Source: Burkholderiales bacterium
GTDB lineage: Bacteria > Pseudomonadota > Gammaproteobacteria > Burkholderiales > Casimicrobiaceae
Assembly: GCA_015075645.1 (NCBI GenBank)
Contig: JABTUF010000004.1
Coordinates: 1 to 64,000 of the forward strand
Direction: 5' to 3'
Length of the DNA: 64,000 nucleotides
The notes under the pieces are model-generated. The model had not been told where the DNA came from. It was given only the letters and a program-made list of their open reading frames with translations, and searched no databases. Below, in pieces: positions 46,750 to 54,306 of this stretch (the first letter of the stretch is position 1; each line of letters opens with the position of its first letter). Position numbers and translations under genes: made by a program.

Positions 46750-47655
46750 ATGAGCACCACGACACCCGCCCTCTCCCGCGCGCCGCGGTCGATGTCCGGC
46801 TGGCGGCTCGTCTTCGACCTGTTCAAGCTCCGCATCGGCGTCGCCATCGGCGCCACGGCGCTCGCCGGCCTCGCGATCGCGCCAGGCGCCGTTTCCGCAT
46901 GGCGTGCCGCCGCGGTCGTGCTCGCGGTGACGCTCGCCTCGGCCGCCGCCGGCGCGTTCAACCAATACGTCGAGCGGGACATCGACGGCTCGATGCGCCG
47001 CACCCGCCATCGCGCGTTCGTCACCGGCCGCCTCGCCGCCGGTCCGTTCTGGCCGTTCGTCATCGGCGTGGTGGCCTCCTCGGGCGTCGCGCTCGCCTGG
47101 GTCGCCGCCAACGGTCTCGCGGCGCTCTACACCGCGCTCGGCGCGTTCACCTACGGCGTCGTCTACACCGTGTGGCTCAAGCGCCGGACCGCCTGGAACA
47201 TCGTGATCGGAGGACTCGCCGGCAGCTTCGCGGTGCTGGCCGGCGCCGCCGCCGTCGCTCCCGGGATCCCCGATCCGGTGACGCTCGCCTTCGCCGTCGT
47301 CCTGTTCCTGTGGACGCCCCCGCATTTCTGGAGCCTCGCGATCGCCTACCGCGACGACTACGCGGCGGCGCGCGTGCCGATGCTCCCGGTGGTGGCGGGT
47401 GACGCCGCGGCCGCGCGCGCCGTGTTCTCCGGCGCCGCGATGCTCGTGATCGCATCGGTGGTTCCGGGCTTTCTCGGCATGTCCTGGTTCTACGTCGCAT
47501 GCGCGCTCGCCGGTGGGACGCTCCTCCTCGCGCGTGCCGGACAGCTCGCGCTCGAGCCGACGCGCGCGCGCGCGCTCGCGAGCTTCCACGCCTCGCTCGT
47601 GCAACTCTCGTTCCTGATCGTCGCGGCCTGCGCCGATCCGCTGTTCCGTGCCTGA
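46750..47655 (+). CDS. ctaB: Protoheme IX farnesyltransferase (heme O synthase) CtaB
   Basis: The 301-residue UbiA-family prenyltransferase has the first Asp-rich motif NQYVERDIDGSMRRTRHR near residue 75 and the second, YRDDYAAARVPMLPVVAG, near 198, with about eight TM helices. It farnesylates heme B to heme O, the precursor used by CtaA. Position after subunit I shows that the complex probably needs heme O or A. Its stop overlaps the senC start. Confidence 0.94.
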   Translation: MSTTTPALSRAPRSMSGWRLVFDLFKLRIGVAIGATALAGLAIAPGAVSAWRAAAVVLAVTLASAAAGAFNQYVERDIDGSMRRTRHRAFVTGRLAAGPFWPFVIGVVASSGVALAWVAANGLAALYTALGAFTYGVVYTVWLKRRTAWNIVIGGLAGSFAVLAGAAAVAPGIPDPVTLAFAVVLFLWTPPHFWSLAIAYRDDYAAARVPMLPVVAGDAAAARAVFSGAAMLVIASVVPGFLGMSWFYVACALAGGTLLLARAGQLALEPTRARALASFHASLVQLSFLIVAACADPLFRA

Positions 47656-48508
47656 CGCTCCCGACCCCAAGGCGCTGAACCGGCTGCTGCTCGCCGCGTT
47701 CCTCGGGCTCGTGTTCCTGATCGCCTGGGGCGTGGTGCAGGGACAGGCGCTGCCCGCCGGGACCGCGCTCGACCAGCGCCGGGCGCTCGAGACGAGTCAG
47801 CGGGCGATCGGCGGCACCGTCGGCGACCACGTGCTCACGACCTCCGACGGCCGCCGGATCCGCATGTCCGAGTTTCGCGGCCGGCCGCTCGTCGTCTCGT
47901 TCATCTACACCGGCTGCTTCCAGGTCTGCCCGGTGACCACCGGCTTCCTCGCGGAGGCGGTGGCCGCGGCGCGCCGCGCGGTCGGCGACGACAGCTTCCG
48001 CGTGCTGACCATCGGCTTCAACCTGCCGTTCGATTCGCCGACCGCGATGCGCGAGTTCGCGCGCAAGCACGCGGTGATCGACCCGCGCTGGACCTTCGCC
48101 ACGCCGACGCCCGAGTCGCTCGATGCCCTCGCGCGCGAGACGGGTTTCCAGTGGGTGTCGACCGGCGGCGGGTTCGACCACCTGACGCAGGCGACGATCC
48201 TCGACCGTGACGGCCGCGTCGTGCGCCAGGTCTACGGCGACCGCTTCGAATTGCCGATGTTCGTGGCGCCGATGCGAGCGCTCGTGCTGGGCGACCCGGC
48301 GCCGGCGGTCGATCTCGCGAGCCTCGTCGAGCGCGTGCGGGTGCTGTGCACGATCTACGATCCCCGTTCCGGCCGCTACCGTCTCGACTACGGACTCTTC
48401 ATCGAGCTCTTCACCGGGACCACCATCATCATCGGCACCCTCTGGTACCTGATCGCGGCATCCCGCCGCCGCGACCGCCGCGGTCCGCCCGGTCCGAACC
48501 CCGCCTGA
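47648..48508 (+). CDS. senC: SCO1/SenC copper chaperone with C-terminal TM
   Basis: The 286-residue protein has an N-terminal TM anchor (RLLLAAFLGLVFLIAWGVV), a thioredoxin-like domain with the copper motif YTGCFQVCPV, and the matching His in GGGFDHLTQ. It also has an unusual second TM near the C-terminus (LFIELFTGTTIIIGTLWYLI). Sco proteins load the CuA site of subunit II. The GTG start overlaps the ctaB stop. Pairing with the CuA subunit gene upstream is as expected. Confidence 0.92.
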   Translation: MPDAPDPKALNRLLLAAFLGLVFLIAWGVVQGQALPAGTALDQRRALETSQRAIGGTVGDHVLTTSDGRRIRMSEFRGRPLVVSFIYTGCFQVCPVTTGFLAEAVAAARRAVGDDSFRVLTIGFNLPFDSPTAMREFARKHAVIDPRWTFATPTPESLDALARETGFQWVSTGGGFDHLTQATILDRDGRVVRQVYGDRFELPMFVAPMRALVLGDPAPAVDLASLVERVRVLCTIYDPRSGRYRLDYGLFIELFTGTTIIIGTLWYLIAASRRRDRRGPPGPNPA

Positions 48509-48536
48509 GCGCCCGGTGGCGCGTTCTCGCGGTGGC

Positions 48537-48550
48537 GTGATCTAGATCAT
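48537..48550. promoter_or_regulatory. FNR/DNR-like palindrome before the cytochrome b operon
   Basis: GTGATCTAGATCAT contains the perfect palindrome TGATCTAGATCA and matches TTGAT-N4-ATCAA at eight of ten defined positions. It lies 124 bp before the first cytochrome b fusion gene. The intervening DNA has no gene. Confidence 0.6.
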
Positions 48551-48673
48551 TACGCGCGTGCATGCCCTGGGTCACCATCGCGGTGACGCCGTCCATTGGT
48601 GCGTCCCCGGCCCGGGCGACATGCCTCCGCCCGCGGCCGGGATCTTCTCGCCTGATTCGACTTCCCCCACGCG

Positions 48674-50611
48674 ATGCTGAGCCTCATCCAACGCTCCGGA
48701 CAGGCCGTGTTCCTCGCGGTCGAACGGATCTTCAACCGGGCCTTCGGCGAGGCGTCCAACCCGTTCTACCACCTGGGCGCGATCAGCCACTTCCTGCTGT
48801 GGATCGTCGTCGCGAGCGGACTCTACCTGTACGTGTTCTTCTCCACCGGCGTCGTCGAAGCCTTCAGTTCGGTCGAGGCGATCACCCACGGACAGCGCTG
48901 GGTCGGCGGCATCATGCGAAGCCTGCACCGCTACGCTTCCGGCGGCATGGTGCTGACGATGCTGCTGCACGTCGTCCGCCATTTCACCTTCGACCGCTAC
49001 CGCGCGTTCCGCTGGTTCTCGTGGGTGTCGGGCGTCGTCCTGCTGTGGCTGGTCTACATCTCGGGCATCAACGGCTACATGCTGCCCTGGGACCGCCTCG
49101 CGCAGTTCGTCGTCGTCGCGACGACCGAGTGGCTCGACTGGCTGCCGATCTTCCGCGGAACGCTGGTGCGCAACTTCATCACGCCCGAAGCGGTCAACGA
49201 CCGGCTCTTCTCACTGCTGTCGTTCCTGCACATCGGGCTGCCGCTCGGCGTGCTGGGGCTCCTGTGGGTGCACACGCAGCGGGTGCCGGGGGCCAAGACC
49301 CGCCCGCCGCGCTCGATCGCGATCCCGCTGACGGTCGCCCTCGTCGTCCTGTCGATCGTGCGGCCCGCGGTGTCGCTCCCGCCGGCCGACCTGATGACGG
49401 TGCCGACGTCGATCTCGTTCGACTGGTTCTATCTGCCGGCGCTCGCCGCGCACGACGTGTGGGGGCCGGCGCTGGTGTGGGCGGTGGTCATCGGCGCCAC
49501 GGTGTTCGCGCTCGCGCTGCCGTGGCTGCCGCCGAAGCGCGAATCGAAGGTGATCCGCCACGTCGCGGTGCGTCCGGACAACCGCATCGTTCCCGCGCGG
49601 GGCGGCGAATCGCTGCTCGAGGCGCTGCTGCGCGAGTCGATCCCGATGCCCTACGACTGCCGCAGCGGCGGCTGCGGGCAGTGCAAGTGCACGGTCCTGT
49701 ACGGCGACGTCGAACTCGCCGCGTACCAGTCCGACGTCCTCACCGACGACGAGCGCCGCGCCGGCAAGGTCTTGGCGTGCATCGCCACGCCGACGACCGA
49801 CGTCGAGATCGAGTATCAGCCGGTCGCGCTCCCCGGCGGCAACGTCCCCCGCGTCTGGCACGCCAAGGTGGCCTCGATCGCGAAGGCGGCGGAGGACGTG
49901 ATGATCGTCCACCTCGCGGTCGACCGCGGTGAGGAGTTGCACTTCTACGCCGGCCAGTACATCAACGTGCTGCTGCCCGACGGGCAGAAGCGCAGCTTCT
50001 CGTTCGCCACGGCGCCGGGCGACGGCCGCCGGATCGAACTGCAGATCCGGCGCGTGCCCGGCGGCCGCTACACGACGCACGTGTTCGAGGAAATGCGCGT
50101 CGGCGATCCGGTCGAGTTCGAGGGCCCGCTCGGGTCGTTCTTCCTGCGGGAGAACTCGAAGAAGCCGATCGTGTTCGTCGCGGGCGCGACCGGATTCGCC
50201 CCGGTCAAGAGCATGGTCGAGTACGCGTTCGCCAAGGGCATGAAGCGGCCGATGGTGCTCTACTGGGGCACGCGCAAGGCGCGCGACATGTACGCGCGCG
50301 AACTGTGCGAGCGCTGGGCGCGCGAGCACGAGAACTTCACGTTCGTGCCGGTGCTCTCCGATCCCGGTCCCGACGATCGCTGGACCGGGCGCACCGGCCT
50401 CGTGCACGAGGCGATCCTCGCCGACTATCCGTCGCTCGCCGACCACCAGGTGTACGCCTGCGGCTCGGTCGCGATGGTCGAGGCCGCGCACCCGGCGTTC
50501 CGCGCACGCGGCATGGATCCGAACGACTGCTTCTCCGATGCCTTCCGCCTCTCGCCGCATCTCGCGCGCGAGACGCCGGAGGAAGACGCCGTCCGCCTCG
50601 GAGGGGCGTGA
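48674..50611 (+). CDS. Cytochrome b - 2Fe-2S ferredoxin - flavin reductase fusion
   Basis: This 645-residue protein has three redox modules. Residues 1-250 are a four-helix cytochrome b/b6 N-terminal domain with two heme b His pairs (RSLHRYASGG and LLHVVRHF; FLHIGLPL and VHTQRV). Residues about 300-385 are a plant-type ferredoxin with CRSGGCGQC and a later LACIA Cys. Residues about 400-645 are a ferredoxin-reductase-like FAD/NAD domain with RSFSFATAPG and FVAGATGFAPVKS. It should move electrons between NAD(P)H and membrane hemes or quinone. It heads a tight five-gene cluster. I know no characterised enzyme with this order. Confidence 0.85.
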   Translation: MLSLIQRSGQAVFLAVERIFNRAFGEASNPFYHLGAISHFLLWIVVASGLYLYVFFSTGVVEAFSSVEAITHGQRWVGGIMRSLHRYASGGMVLTMLLHVVRHFTFDRYRAFRWFSWVSGVVLLWLVYISGINGYMLPWDRLAQFVVVATTEWLDWLPIFRGTLVRNFITPEAVNDRLFSLLSFLHIGLPLGVLGLLWVHTQRVPGAKTRPPRSIAIPLTVALVVLSIVRPAVSLPPADLMTVPTSISFDWFYLPALAAHDVWGPALVWAVVIGATVFALALPWLPPKRESKVIRHVAVRPDNRIVPARGGESLLEALLRESIPMPYDCRSGGCGQCKCTVLYGDVELAAYQSDVLTDDERRAGKVLACIATPTTDVEIEYQPVALPGGNVPRVWHAKVASIAKAAEDVMIVHLAVDRGEELHFYAGQYINVLLPDGQKRSFSFATAPGDGRRIELQIRRVPGGRYTTHVFEEMRVGDPVEFEGPLGSFFLRENSKKPIVFVAGATGFAPVKSMVEYAFAKGMKRPMVLYWGTRKARDMYARELCERWAREHENFTFVPVLSDPGPDDRWTGRTGLVHEAILADYPSLADHQVYACGSVAMVEAAHPAFRARGMDPNDCFSDAFRLSPHLARETPEEDAVRLGGA

Positions 50612-50614
50612 GCG

Positions 50615-51133
50615 ATGGGTGCCTATCCGGTCAACCGTGTCGTGAGCTACGCCGGCCAGGCGGTCGGCTACGCCGCGTTCTGCGTCGCGCTCGCCTACTT
50701 CGCCGTCCGCCCGGAATGGCATCCGATCCCTCCGGACACCGCGCTCGTGAAGGTGTCGCTGCAGCACGCCGGACAGCGCAAGGAGGCCTGCCGCGAGCGC
50801 ACACCCGAGGAACTCGCGAAGCTCGCGCCCAACATGCGCGCCGCCAGCGTCTGCCCGCGCGAGCGCGTCCCGGTCGCCGTCGAGATCGCGCTCGACGGCC
50901 GCACGATCGTCTCCGAGGTCCTGCCGCCTTCCGGGCTCGCGCGGGACGGCAGTTCGACGTTCTACCGCCGGGTCGCGGTGCCCGCGGGCGAGCATCGCGT
51001 CGTCGCGAAACTGGGCGACTCGCCGGAGCCGGGATTCGGGCACGTGAAGGAAGCCACGGTCACGCTCGCGCCCGGAGCGATCCTGCTGCTCGATTTCGAC
51101 GCGAAGTCCGGCGGCTGGCTGTTCCGTTCCTGA
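50615..51133 (+). CDS. One-TM protein of the cytochrome b operon, function unknown
   Basis: The 172-residue protein has one N-terminal TM helix (VGYAAFCVALAYFAV) and an otherwise soluble domain of beta strands with two Cys (EACRERTPEE and ASVCPRER) and YRRVAVPAGEHRVVAK. It starts three bases after the stop of the fusion gene. The topology suggests a periplasmic domain. A structural or assembly subunit is a fair guess; no family is recognised. Confidence 0.75.
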   Translation: MGAYPVNRVVSYAGQAVGYAAFCVALAYFAVRPEWHPIPPDTALVKVSLQHAGQRKEACRERTPEELAKLAPNMRAASVCPRERVPVAVEIALDGRTIVSEVLPPSGLARDGSSTFYRRVAVPAGEHRVVAKLGDSPEPGFGHVKEATVTLAPGAILLLDFDAKSGGWLFRS

Positions 51134-51169
51134 GTCGCGGCGGGGGCGCGGGACCGGCCCGGGCAATCT

Positions 51170-51183
51170 TTGGCGCACGTCAA
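51170..51183. promoter_or_regulatory. DNR-like box inside the cytochrome b operon
   Basis: TTGGCGCACGTCAA keeps eight of ten positions of TTGAY-N4-RTCAA. It lies 34 bp before the second cytochrome b fusion gene. If used at the common -41.5 spacing, transcription would begin at or next to the ATG. It may be a weak internal promoter. Confidence 0.45.
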
Positions 51184-51217
51184 TGACGCGCGCGCGCGGT
51201 CCCCGTAGAGTGGATTC

Positions 51218-52876
51218 ATGCGGTCGCCCGCTTCCGACGAGCCATCCGACGCCGGCGGCGCCGCGCGCGGCGGAGTGCGATCGGTCGCCCGCGCCGCGTT
51301 CGACCGCATCGAAGTCGCGTTCGACGCCGCGTTTCCTCCGCGCGCGAATCCCTGGCGCACGCTCGGCGGGCTCGCCTGGATCCTCTTCTGGATCGCCACG
51401 GTCAGCGGCATCTACGTCTACGTCCTGTTCGACACCCGCGCCGACGGCGCCTGGGCCTCGGTCGAGCGGATGTCGGCGAACGCGTGGCCGGGATCCGCGC
51501 TCGCGCGGAGCCTGCACCGCTACGCGTCGGACGCGTTCATCCTCGTCACGATGCTCCACCTCGCGCGCGAATGGGCGCACGGACGCTACGCGCACGTCCA
51601 TCGCTACGCCTGGATCACCGGGGTGGCGCTCGTCGCGTTCGTCTACGGATCGGGCCTGGTCGGATTCTGGCTCGTCTGGGACCGGCTCGCGCAATACTCG
51701 ATCGTCGCGACGACCGAGTGGCTCGACGTGCTGCCGATCTTCGCCGAGCCGCTCGCGGGCAATTTCGACGCCAACGCGCGGATCGACGACCGGCTGTTCT
51801 CGCTCCTGATCTTCCTGCACATCGGCATCCCGCTCGCCACGCTCGCGCTCATGTGGGCGCACGTGCAGCGCCTGAAGCGCCCCGCGACGCAGCCCGCGAG
51901 AACGGTCGCGTGGGGCACGCTCGCCGCGCTCGTGCTCGTCTCGCTCGCCGTGCCGGTGACGAGTCACGCGCCCGCCGATCTCGCGACGGTTCCGGAAACC
52001 CTCGCCCTCGACTGGTTCTACCTGGCGCCGCACGCGCTGCAGGACGCGTCCTCGCCGCAGGCGCTGTGGGCGGTGGTCGCGGCCGCGGCGGCGCTGCTGC
52101 TGTCGCTGCCCTGGCGCTCGCGCGCGGCGCGCGCACCGCGGCCCGAAGCCGCGGTCGTCGCGCTCGAGTTCTGCAACGGCTGCCGCCGCTGCGTCGCCGA
52201 CTGCCCGTACGACGCGATCGAGATGGTGCCGCGCTCCGACGGCCGGGCGCATCCGTTCGAGGCGCGCGTCGCCGCCGACCGCTGCGCCGGCTGCGGCATC
52301 TGCGCCGGCGCGTGTCCGTCGTCGGTGCCGTTCCGCTCGGTCGCGGACCTCGTGTCCGGCATCGACATGCCGCAGAAGCCGATCGGCGCGATGCGCGAGA
52401 CGCTCGAACGCGAACTCGCGCGCATCGCCGCCTCCCGGCGGGAGGGCGCGGCGCGCTCGCCGCGCGTGGTGGTCGTCGGCTGCGAGGAGGCGATCGACGT
52501 CCGCTCGTTGCGCGACCGCGACACCGCCGCGCTCCCGCTCCTGTGCACCGCGCAACTCCCGCCGTCGTTCGTCGACTACGCGCTGCGCAGCGGCGCGGAC
52601 GGCGTGCTCGTCACCGGATGTCGCGAAGGCGACTGCGTCTGGCGGCTGGGCCAGGACTGGGTCGGCGAGCGTTTCGCCGGCGACCGCGCGCCGAAGCTGC
52701 GCGCGGTCGTGCCGCGCGAGCGCGTGCGCATCGCCTGGGCCGGTCCACCGGACCGCGCGGCGCTCGACGCCGCGCTCGCCTCGTTCCGCCGCGACCTGGC
52801 CGCGTTGCCCGATGCGGAACACCGGTCGGTGGTCGCGCCCAAACGCGAGCCGTCTAGAATGGCGGCCTCGCCATGA
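51218..52876 (+). CDS. Cytochrome b - 2x[4Fe-4S] - MvhD-like fusion
   Basis: This 552-residue protein starts with a second four-helix cytochrome b domain (His in RSLHRYASDA, TMLHLAREW, FLHIGIPL and WAHVQRL). Near residues 318-370 it has two [4Fe-4S] motifs, CNGCRRCVADCP and CAGCGICAGACP. From about 410 it has a domain like MvhD/FlpD of hydrogenase-heterodisulfide reductase complexes, with GADGVLVTGCREGDC near 460. MvhD passes electrons by a 2Fe-2S centre. No hydrogenase or Hdr gene is present. The cytochrome part is paralogous to that at 48674. The 3-prime end overlaps the next gene by four bases. Confidence 0.85.
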   Translation: MRSPASDEPSDAGGAARGGVRSVARAAFDRIEVAFDAAFPPRANPWRTLGGLAWILFWIATVSGIYVYVLFDTRADGAWASVERMSANAWPGSALARSLHRYASDAFILVTMLHLAREWAHGRYAHVHRYAWITGVALVAFVYGSGLVGFWLVWDRLAQYSIVATTEWLDVLPIFAEPLAGNFDANARIDDRLFSLLIFLHIGIPLATLALMWAHVQRLKRPATQPARTVAWGTLAALVLVSLAVPVTSHAPADLATVPETLALDWFYLAPHALQDASSPQALWAVVAAAAALLLSLPWRSRAARAPRPEAAVVALEFCNGCRRCVADCPYDAIEMVPRSDGRAHPFEARVAADRCAGCGICAGACPSSVPFRSVADLVSGIDMPQKPIGAMRETLERELARIAASRREGAARSPRVVVVGCEEAIDVRSLRDRDTAALPLLCTAQLPPSFVDYALRSGADGVLVTGCREGDCVWRLGQDWVGERFAGDRAPKLRAVVPRERVRIAWAGPPDRAALDAALASFRRDLAALPDAEHRSVVAPKREPSRMAASP

Positions 52877-54306
52877 CCGCCGCCACCGCGCCCGACCGCG
52901 GCCGCGCGACCGCCGTGCGCTCCGACGCCGTCCCCGACTCCGGCCGCTACACGATCGACGTCCCGCACGACGCACGCGCGGCGCTCGCGACCGGATGGTT
53001 CGCGCTCGGGGTGGGCGCGCTCGCCGCGTCGGGCCTCCTCGCCGTCTTCCTCGCCCTCGCGCGCACGCCGGGTGTCGGCCGCTTCCTGCCTGCGGGCGAT
53101 TTCTTCCGCACCGTGCTGGTCGCGCACGTCGACCTCTCGGTGCTCGTCTGGTTCGTCGCGTTCGCCGGCACGATCTGGAGCCTCAACAGCACCACGCGCG
53201 GGATCGTCGCCGGCCGCATCGCGCTCTCGCTGGGCGCGATCGGCGCCATGCTGATCGCCGTCGCGCCGTTCCTCGATCCCGCCGCCCCGATCATGGCGAA
53301 CTACATCCCGGTGATCGACGGCCCGGTGTTCCTCGCCGGACTCGCGACCTTCGGAGCCGGCGCGACGCTGCTGGTGCTGCGGGGACTGTCGGCCTCGCCG
53401 CTCGTGGGCGTGCGCCTCGACGGGTCCGGCGCGCTCCGCTTCGGCATCAATGCGTCGCTCGTCGCGGGCGCGGTGGCGATCCTCGCGTTCGCGTGGTCGA
53501 TCGCCGCGGTGCCGCCCTCGCTCGAACCGCGCGCGTGGTACGAACTCGCGTTCTGGGGCGGCGGCCACGTGCTGCAGTTCGCGTGGACGCTCCTGCTGCT
53601 CGTCGCCTGGCTCGTGCTCGCGGATGCCGCCGATGTCCGCGTGCCGATCTCGCCGCGCGTCGTCGCGCTCCTGTTCGGGATCCAGCTCGTCGCGGTCTTC
53701 GCGACGACGATCGTCTACCTCGCCTGGGACGTCACGTCGGTCGAGCATCACCGGATGCAGACCTGGCTGATGCGGATCGGCGGCACGCTCGCGATTCCGG
53801 TGGTCGCCGCCGCGATCGCGGTGGGTCTCGCGCGGCGCCTTCGTGCCGCCCCGATGGCCGCGGAGGCGAGGCCGCTCGTCGCCGCGCTCGTCGTGTCGAT
53901 GGTCCTGTTCGGCGCCGGCGGCGTCATCGGCTTCCTGATCCGCGGCAGCGACGTCCGCATCCCGGCGCACTACCACGGCGCGATCGTCGGCGTCACGATC
54001 GCGATGATGGGGCTCGCGTACTGGCTGCTGCCGCGGCTCGGCGCCGCGCCGCCGCGTCCGCGGCTCGCGGTGTGGCAATCGGTGCTCTACGGCGCCGGGC
54101 AGCTGATGCACGTCACCGGGCTCCTCTGGTCGGGCGGCTACGGCGTGCAGCGCAAGGTCGCAGGCGGCGAACAGGTGCTGCGCTCGGCCGGCGAGATCGC
54201 CGGGATGGGGCTCATGGGCGCGGGCGGACTCGTCGCGGTCGCGGGCGGCGTGCTGTTCATCGTCGTCGTCGCGCTCGCGGTGCGCGACCGGAAGCGCCCC
54301 GCGTGA
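52873..54306 (+). CDS. Divergent heme-copper oxidase superfamily subunit I
   Basis: The 477-residue, about 12-helix membrane protein keeps all six metal-ligand His: His85 (VAHVDLSVLVWF), His232 (GGGHVLQFAW), His292 and His293 (VEHHRMQTW), and His366 and His368 (PAHYHGAIVG). The position four after the helix VI His is Phe236, and Gln235 precedes it, so the cross-linked Tyr of A- and B-family oxidases is absent. A Tyr elsewhere, as in cbb3, cannot be excluded. No CuA or c-type subunit is adjacent; the partners are cytochrome b fusions. It may reduce NO or O2. Confidence 0.75.
   Translation: MTAATAPDRGRATAVRSDAVPDSGRYTIDVPHDARAALATGWFALGVGALAASGLLAVFLALARTPGVGRFLPAGDFFRTVLVAHVDLSVLVWFVAFAGTIWSLNSTTRGIVAGRIALSLGAIGAMLIAVAPFLDPAAPIMANYIPVIDGPVFLAGLATFGAGATLLVLRGLSASPLVGVRLDGSGALRFGINASLVAGAVAILAFAWSIAAVPPSLEPRAWYELAFWGGGHVLQFAWTLLLLVAWLVLADAADVRVPISPRVVALLFGIQLVAVFATTIVYLAWDVTSVEHHRMQTWLMRIGGTLAIPVVAAAIAVGLARRLRAAPMAAEARPLVAALVVSMVLFGAGGVIGFLIRGSDVRIPAHYHGAIVGVTIAMMGLAYWLLPRLGAAPPRPRLAVWQSVLYGAGQLMHVTGLLWSGGYGVQRKVAGGEQVLRSAGEIAGMGLMGAGGLVAVAGGVLFIVVVALAVRDRKRPA

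Noticed and set aside
51218-52876. Hydrogenase or heterodisulfide reductase subunit
   Set aside because: The MvhD-like domain alone suggested this, but there is no hydrogenase large or small subunit and no HdrABC in the window, and the protein begins with a cytochrome b domain.
49211-52975. A 1254-codon minus-strand open frame across the cytochrome b operon
   Set aside because: It is an Arg/Asp/Glu/Gly-rich shadow with no domain, opposite four genes with unmistakable redox motifs.
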